Position numbers and translations under genes: made by a program. From an uncultured Ruminococcus sp. (GTDB lineage: Bacteria; Bacillota; Clostridia; Oscillospirales; Ruminococcaceae), in NCBI GenBank assembly GCA_902780695.1, contig CACZGM010000007.1, forward strand, positions 2,269 through 45,117: a stretch of DNA of 42,849 bases. Direction: 5' to 3'. The notes beneath the pieces were generated by a model. That model was not told the DNA's origin, did not search any database, and was given only the letters and a program-made list of their open reading frames with translations. Of the stretch, positions 38,629 to 42,849 are shown in pieces. How positions within the stretch are numbered: the first letter of the stretch is position 1; each line of letters opens with the position of its first letter.

Positions 38629-40002
38629 TCATAGATCGTCGTCATCGGGGGATTCTATATATTCTTCCCCGTATTTCTCCGCGTCTGCACGTCGCGCGGC
38701 TTCAAGCTTCTTCTTATTAAGCTCTTTTATCTCTTTCTGTGTGAGCTTTGATATGCGTTCCGTCTTTTCGGTAGTATTGCCGTCGGCATCTACGGTAACA
38801 ACGGTAGTCTTCTGCTCGCGCTCCGCTGCCTGTGCTTCCATTTTCGCCTGTGCTTCCGCTCTGATCTTGTCGGACGGCCAGAACTTATACATGATAAGGC
38901 TCTGCGCGATACCGAACAGGTAAGAAACAGACCAGTAGAAACCGGCACCCGCGGGAACGCTGAATACGATGAACAGCGAAACGAAAGGCATCATAAGGAG
39001 CATTATCTTCATGGAACCCTGCTGCTGTGCAAGCTCGGGGTTCTGCTTTTCCATGAGACGCTGCTGTACAAGCATCTGCAGGAACGAGAATACGAACGAC
39101 ATTATCGGGATTATGATAAGTTCGTTGAATTCCATTCTCGGCTGTTCTCCGAGGTTTATGCCGAAGAACATGATGTTGTCGCTGAGCTTGTCAAGTCTGT
39201 CAGCTGTATTGGTGCCGATGCCGGATCTGCTCAGTATCAGTCTCTTGTTCTCATCGCTTCTGTCGTAGCAGTTGAGCGCACGGAGCTCTCTGTAAAGCGT
39301 AGAATCGCCGTAATTCACAACTATCTGCTGAAGACCGGTTCTTATCGGGTCGGACAGCTTCGATGTGTTTGCAAACAGCGCGTTCAGCATATCTGTGCTG
39401 TTTGCCGCATCTATAAGCCCGGAAAGTTTATCCATATCGGCCGCGGTGACCTTGATATCCTTCTTTGCCTTGTCGAGGTCAAATCCCTCAGGAGTTCTGA
39501 TACGATTGTTCACCTTTACAGGCTTTCCGTTGTCATCGGTGGAATCCGTCTCGGTATAGGTAACGGAAGCGGGATCCTTCAGATAATCGAGCACTGCAGT
39601 ATAGTCGTCGGGGCTTGTCATAAGCGTCTGGACTATATCAACGTTCTTTGCCGTATGAACGATTGCGTTGATATCCTCGGCGCCGAAGTGCTCCATGTGT
39701 GTCATGGGCTTATATACAACATCGATGACGCCGAAAAGTATAACGAATGTGAGTACCATGGGAAGGCATCCTCCGGCGGGGTTATAGCCCTCCTTCTGGA
39801 GCTTCATCATTTCTTCCTGCTGTTTTTGCTGGTTGTTCTTGTACTTTGTCTGTATCTCGCGGACTCTGGGCATATAGAGCTGCGAAACAGCGGTGTTTTT
39901 CTGCTGCTTAAGGTTTATCGGGAACATCGCGGCGCGCATGATGAGCGTAAATATGATTATAGCCCAACCGACATTCTGAACGAGAGCGTAGCACGCCCAC
40001 AT
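38629..40002 (-). CDS. yidC: YidC/SpoIIIJ membrane protein insertase
   Basis: This inner-membrane insertase helps proteins enter the membrane, alone or with Sec. GWAIIIFTLIMRAAMFPINL with KQQK is the first core helix carrying the family's conserved Arg. A coiled cytosolic loop follows (VREIQTKYKNNQQKQQEEMM), then GGCLPMVLTFVILFGVIDVV. A large insert of about 150 residues (about 110-260) precedes the last helices (FNELIIIPIMSFVFSFLQML; PFVSLFIVFSVPAGAGFYW). The tail is long and charged. Coordinates use the first canonical start, ATG 40002. Similarity appears to continue upstream in frame to 40047 (INFLYTLIGTPLGYI), giving 472 aa with AAAGGGTGAT before an ATA codon. The true start is therefore probably non-canonical. 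The large insert between helices is unusual for Gram-positive YidC. Confidence 0.93.
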   Translation of the reverse strand: MWACYALVQNVGWAIIIFTLIMRAAMFPINLKQQKNTAVSQLYMPRVREIQTKYKNNQQKQQEEMMKLQKEGYNPAGGCLPMVLTFVILFGVIDVVYKPMTHMEHFGAEDINAIVHTAKNVDIVQTLMTSPDDYTAVLDYLKDPASVTYTETDSTDDNGKPVKVNNRIRTPEGFDLDKAKKDIKVTAADMDKLSGLIDAANSTDMLNALFANTSKLSDPIRTGLQQIVVNYGDSTLYRELRALNCYDRSDENKRLILSRSGIGTNTADRLDKLSDNIMFFGINLGEQPRMEFNELIIIPIMSFVFSFLQMLVQQRLMEKQNPELAQQQGSMKIMLLMMPFVSLFIVFSVPAGAGFYWSVSYLFGIAQSLIMYKFWPSDKIRAEAQAKMEAQAAEREQKTTVVTVDADGNTTEKTERISKLTQKEIKELNKKKLEAARRADAEKYGEEYIESPDDDDL

Positions 40003-40079
40003 TATATAGCCGAGCGGTGTTCCTATAAGCGTATATAGGAAATTTATGATTTATCACCCTTTGTTTTTTCTGTAAGCCG

Positions 40080-40328
40080 TTATATTTCTTTACTCTTCTG
40101 CGGGAAAAAGCGGAATTCGTCAGGTACGGGGTCATATCCCCCGGTGCTGAACGGGTTGCATCTGCATATCCTTTTCACAGTCAAATAGCCGCCCTTAACA
40201 GAGCCGAACCGTCTTATCGCACTGAGCCCGTAAGTGGAGCAAGTCGGATAAAACCGGCAGCAAGGCGGCTTGATCTTGGACAATGTTTTTCTGTATAGCT
40301 TGATTAGTCCGATCAGAATAAATTTCAT
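40080..40328 (-). CDS. yidD: Membrane protein insertion efficiency factor YidD
   Basis: This 82-aa member of the family has the diagnostic CCRFYPTCSTYGLSAIRRFG and the GGYLTVKRICRCNPFSTGGY and DPVP motifs. It has an amphipathic N-terminus (MKFILIGLIKLYRKTLS). It is thought to assist YidC at the membrane. It lies 13 nt after rnpA without an evident ribosome site, so translation may be coupled. The usual rnpA-yidD-yidC order is kept. Confidence 0.95.
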   Translation of the reverse strand: MKFILIGLIKLYRKTLSKIKPPCCRFYPTCSTYGLSAIRRFGSVKGGYLTVKRICRCNPFSTGGYDPVPDEFRFFPQKSKEI

Positions 40329-40341
40329 CTTGATAAATAAG

Positions 40342-40737
40342 TCACGGCGCCGTCTTGTCGGCGGTGCCGCTTCCTCCTGCCCTTTTCAGCAGGAGCGGTC
40401 TGAGCTTGGCGCGCATGGTGCCGAGTATCTGCGTTGATTTCATTGACGCGGTCTTGTCCCTTGCAACGAATATCAGATCGAACCTTGTACCGGTCGCCTC
40501 TGTGAGTTCATGATCGAAGATCCTGAACGCTTCACGGATAACTCTTCTCGAACGGTTCCTTTTGACCGCGTTCCCGATCTTTTTGCCGGTAACTATGCCG
40601 CATCTGTTGCGCCTTTTGTTAGTGGCTCTGTAATAACAGATAAAGCCGTAGCTTACACAGCAGTCTCCCTTTTTATAAAGGTATCGGAATTCGCGGTCCT
40701 TCTTGATGACATAGAACCGTTTTGAAAAATCGCCCAT
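40342..40737 (-). CDS. rnpA: Ribonuclease P protein component
   Basis: This 131-aa basic protein binds the RNase P RNA and tRNA precursors. It has the family start VIKKDREFRYLYKKG and the RNR box GKKIGNAVKRNRSRRVIREA. DLIFVARDKTASM is the usual strand. The C-terminus is slightly extended (KRAGGSGTADKTAP). The start lies 5 nt after the rpmH stop, so the two are translated together. Confidence 0.96.
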   Translation of the reverse strand: MGDFSKRFYVIKKDREFRYLYKKGDCCVSYGFICYYRATNKRRNRCGIVTGKKIGNAVKRNRSRRVIREAFRIFDHELTEATGTRFDLIFVARDKTASMKSTQILGTMRAKLRPLLLKRAGGSGTADKTAP

Positions 40738-40742
40738 TACGA

Positions 40743-40877
40743 TCAGTATGTGAGCTGCTTTCTGCCTTTAGCGCGTCTTCTTGCGAGAACCTTGCGGCCG
40801 TTCGCTGTCTTCATTCTTTTTCTGAAGCCGTGTTCTACTTTTCTCTGGCGCTTCTTGGGCTGATATGTTCTTTTCAT
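40743..40877 (-). CDS. rpmH: 50S ribosomal protein L34
   Basis: This 44-aa protein reads [20 protein letters not shown] and then continues with [20 protein letters not shown] and QLTY. It is a complete L34 with its invariant basic motifs. GGAGG lies 7 nt before the ATG. It heads the rpmH-rnpA-yidD-yidC-jag cluster, driven by a consensus promoter. Confidence 0.98.
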   Translation of the reverse strand: MKRTYQPKKRQRKVEHGFRKRMKTANGRKVLARRRAKGRKQLTY

Positions 40878-40961
40878 GTCAATTACCTCCGTTAATATTT
40901 TGCTTGTTTTTTCCTATTTCTACCAAAAGGGCATAGTACCCCTAAAAATAACAGCTATATT

Positions 40962-40990
40962 ATTATAAACAAATTTTGTCCTGTTGTCAA
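40962..40990 (-). promoter_or_regulatory. rpmH operon promoter
   Basis: TTGACA (40985-40990), a 17-nt spacer and TATAAT (40962-40967) are perfect consensus elements on the minus strand. Confidence 0.88.
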
Positions 40991-41036
40991 GGGGGAAACA
41001 GCCGATTTATTAATTTTTTTCACAGGGGCAGTGTTA

Positions 41037-42257
41037 TTATGCGAAATTACCATACTTTTTAACAAATCTCTGCGCTTCTATGTACTCGCTTGCGAGGATA
41101 GGGAAATCTATATGGCAGGAAGTCGCGTAAACGACCACCTTGTCCCACTCGCCGACCTCGTAGCTGCGCGAAAGACGGAATATATCGCCGAAAATACCGT
41201 CGCCGATGATACCGTCCTTGATCTCCTGCGATACCGGAAGGTCGGCAAGAGCCTTTGAAAGAGCTTCCTCGTCGCTGCTGCCGGTGACTATCGAGATAAG
41301 TCCCATGAGATAGACCTCATTGCTGCGGGATCCAACGCTTCCTCCGGAGTTGCGCGATATGCGCTCGCAGAATCTCGCTCTGAAAAGGGCAAGGCGAAGT
41401 ATTTCGGCAGGTGAGTTGCGGTTGAGTCTCTGCAGACCCACAAGGTATATCCACTCCTTGAGTCTGTCTATACCGAGCATTACAAGCGCCTGTCTTACCG
41501 TCGAGACGGTGTTTCCCTTGTCGGCGCAGAGCTGGTTGATGACTTTCAGGAGCTTTATCGTGAGCACCGGGTCTGTGGATATTACCGCCGAGATGTACTC
41601 TATATTCGGTTCCGGGCTGTAAAGGAGCGCGAGTATCTGCAAAAACGTCTTTATCATAGGACCGCCGGAGCGCTTCGTTTCCAGAACGGGCTTCGAGAAG
41701 AACCCCCCGCGCACATAGTCGATATCCAGCGACCGTGCAAACTCGAAATGCTCCTGTTCCTCGACATTATCCGCCATTACACGCTTTCCGCGTTCGTGGC
41801 ACTTCTTAACCGTGTAGGCTATCTCGTCCGCGTCGGAAGTGATATCGAACCGCAGTATATCCGCAAAATTGAACAGTTCCTCGTTTTCCTCCTCATACAG
41901 GAAGCCGGACAGCACTATTGTATATCCGAGACGTTTCAGTCTCATGCACTGCTGCAGTGTTACAGGGTCCGCCAGCAGCTCCGTGGGTATCTCCAGCACG
42001 AGCCTGTCTTTCAGGAAAAGCTCATGGAAGCAGTTGTCCAGCAGCAAATGACTGAGCCGCAGATACGCGGTTTTTTTGTCGAATATCTCGGTCATGTTGT
42101 TCGTAATGTATTCTTTCGCTTCGGCGATCTCCTCATCACTTACAAGCGATTCGTCGCCCAAGGGATTTTTCTTGCTTGCAAAGGAGTACAGCATTTCATA
42201 CATATCTGTACCGCCGCTCTGATTAAAAACGGCTTGCTTTGAAATAAGAAAACTCAT
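41037..42257 (-). CDS. Degenerate EAL plus HDOD signalling protein
   Basis: This 406-aa protein has an N-terminal half with the fold of a cyclic-di-GMP phosphodiesterase EAL domain. KDRLVLEIPTELLADP, RLKRLGYTIVLSGFLYEEEN and MADNVEEQEHFEFARSLDID with GGFFSKP correspond to known EAL segments. The E-A-L and several metal residues are replaced, so it is probably inactive. From about residue 205 an HDOD domain follows (LLYSPEPNIEYISAVISTDP, LTIKLLKVIN, VRQALVMLGIDRLKEWIYL). This YuxH-like arrangement serves as a signalling scaffold in several bacteria. GAAGGGA precedes the ATG. It lies 34 nt after the ABC ATPase gene on the same strand, without a visible promoter, so the two may be co-transcribed. 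Confidence 0.88.
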   Translation of the reverse strand: MSFLISKQAVFNQSGGTDMYEMLYSFASKKNPLGDESLVSDEEIAEAKEYITNNMTEIFDKKTAYLRLSHLLLDNCFHELFLKDRLVLEIPTELLADPVTLQQCMRLKRLGYTIVLSGFLYEEENEELFNFADILRFDITSDADEIAYTVKKCHERGKRVMADNVEEQEHFEFARSLDIDYVRGGFFSKPVLETKRSGGPMIKTFLQILALLYSPEPNIEYISAVISTDPVLTIKLLKVINQLCADKGNTVSTVRQALVMLGIDRLKEWIYLVGLQRLNRNSPAEILRLALFRARFCERISRNSGGSVGSRSNEVYLMGLISIVTGSSDEEALSKALADLPVSQEIKDGIIGDGIFGDIFRLSRSYEVGEWDKVVVYATSCHIDFPILASEYIEAQRFVKKYGNFA

Positions 42258-42291
42258 TGGTCTGTTTGTCCCTTCTTCCGGTTTGCGTTAT

Positions 42292-42849
42292 TTACCATTC
42301 TATATCCTCAACGGGCGTCGGGGAATCGTTTACCGTGATCTCCCGCACCTTGCTGTTTTTAAGCATTATGACCCTGTCCGCCATAGGCGCTATCGCGGAG
42401 TTGTGCGTAACAAGGATAACGGTCATGCCGCGCTCGCGGCAGGTGTCCTGCAGGAGCTTCAGTATCATCTTTCCCGTATTGTAGTCGAGAGCTCCCGTCG
42501 GCTCGTCGCACAATAACAGCTTCGGCTTTTTTGCCAGCGCCCTCGCAATCGCGACTCTCTGCTGCTCACCGCCGGAAAGCTGTGCGGGAAAGTTGTTCAT
42601 TCTCTCCTCCAGCCCGACCTGACGGAGTATTTCCTCCGCAGGTATGTAGTCATAGCAGGTCTGCGCCGCAAGCTCTACATTTTCCTTCGCCGTGAGGTTC
42701 TGTATAAGATTATAGAACTGAAAGATAAATCCTATCTGATAACGCCTGTAGGTTATAAGCTCCTTGCGGGAGTACCTCGCGATATCGCTGCCGTCGATAA
42801 GCACGCTGCCGGAATCTATCGTATCCATGCCTCCGAGCATATTGAGCAC
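42292..42849 (-). CDS. ABC transporter ATP-binding protein, MacB/LolD type (cut by window edge)
   Basis: The last 185 residues of an ATPase are visible; the Walker A part lies beyond the window. The Q-loop region is [20 protein letters not shown], the signature [16 protein letters not shown], and Walker [17 protein letters not shown]. The H-loop is [29 protein letters not shown]...SGSVLIDG and the FIFQFYNLI pattern place it with MacB/LolD/FtsE-like ATPases that power FtsX-type permeases for peptides, antibiotics or lipoproteins. The Met near 42849 is internal and not the start. No permease is visible. Confidence 0.9.
   Translation of the reverse strand: MLNMLGGMDTIDSGSVLIDGSDIARYSRKELITYRRYQIGFIFQFYNLIQNLTAKENVELAAQTCYDYIPAEEILRQVGLEERMNNFPAQLSGGEQQRVAIARALAKKPKLLLCDEPTGALDYNTGKMILKLLQDTCRERGMTVILVTHNSAIAPMADRVIMLKNSKVREITVNDSPTPVEDIEW

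Noticed and set aside
40878..41036. Replication origin upstream of rpmH
   Set aside because: The gap is AT-rich and the position is suggestive, but no TTATCCACA-type DnaA boxes are seen, dnaA is not adjacent, and the sequence is explained by the rpmH promoter.

Overview
The window looks like a chromosomal segment of an anaerobic, fibre-degrading Firmicute of the Ruminococcus / Oscillospiraceae kind. This is inferred from gene content and protein style: two GH3 glycosidases, a GH59 enzyme, a glycogen synthase, and a mixed-acid/ethanol fermentation operon with adhE, pyruvate formate-lyase and its activase. Further support comes from Gram-positive-type promoters (TTGACA-17-TATAAT), strong AGGAGG ribosome sites, and an rpmH-rnpA-yidD-yidC-jag cluster. 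No phage, IS element, CRISPR array or rRNA is seen.

Layout. 1-6.8 kb (minus strand): a cut-off PLP decarboxylase-family gene, a solute-binding lipoprotein with an inserted zinc ribbon, a 59-aa Cys-rich protein, an L-fucose isomerase-family protein, gpsA and glgA. 6.9-15 kb: an intracellular GH3 enzyme with a fascin-like insert, a secreted InlB-repeat protein of mixed base composition, and a second GH3 enzyme whose stop codon overlaps the start of an orphan histidine kinase. 15.3-16.4 kb: a corA-type metal transporter with an elaborate leader holding a 22-codon upstream ORF. 16.5-22.5 kb: a zinc-ribbon membrane protein, pnp and rpsO with leader structures, and a large secreted beta-helix (DUF4353-like) protein. 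22.7-25.7 kb: an MBOAT O-acyltransferase and DHHW partner (surface glycan acetylation), then a TM1266-type hydrogenase regulator.

25.8-32.9 kb is the metabolic centre: adhE, an APH-fold kinase, pflB, a 77-aa ORF, a stand-alone glycyl-radical domain and pflA, apparently one operon. The pyruvate formate-lyase is split. The catalytic subunit (Cys-Cys present) lacks the C-terminal glycyl-radical domain, which is encoded separately two ORFs later. AdhE carries an extra basic AT-hook-like tail. 33-37.6 kb: tRNA-Leu(UAA) and tRNA-Gln(UUG) sit at the outer ends, each followed by the same two hairpin modules in opposite order, around an araC/GH59 pair. 37.6-40.9 kb is the jag-yidC-yidD-rnpA-rpmH cluster, without dnaA beside it. 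The window ends with a degenerate EAL-HDOD protein and a cut-off ABC ATPase.

Most notable observations: the corA leader, in which one strand can pair either with the uORF start or with the corA start; the split pyruvate formate-lyase with a decayed-looking middle ORF; the AdhE tail; the shuffled hairpin modules behind two tRNA genes; a helically phased TTTTAAG array before the beta-helix gene; and a probable non-canonical start in yidC. All calls are by reading; no database search was run.
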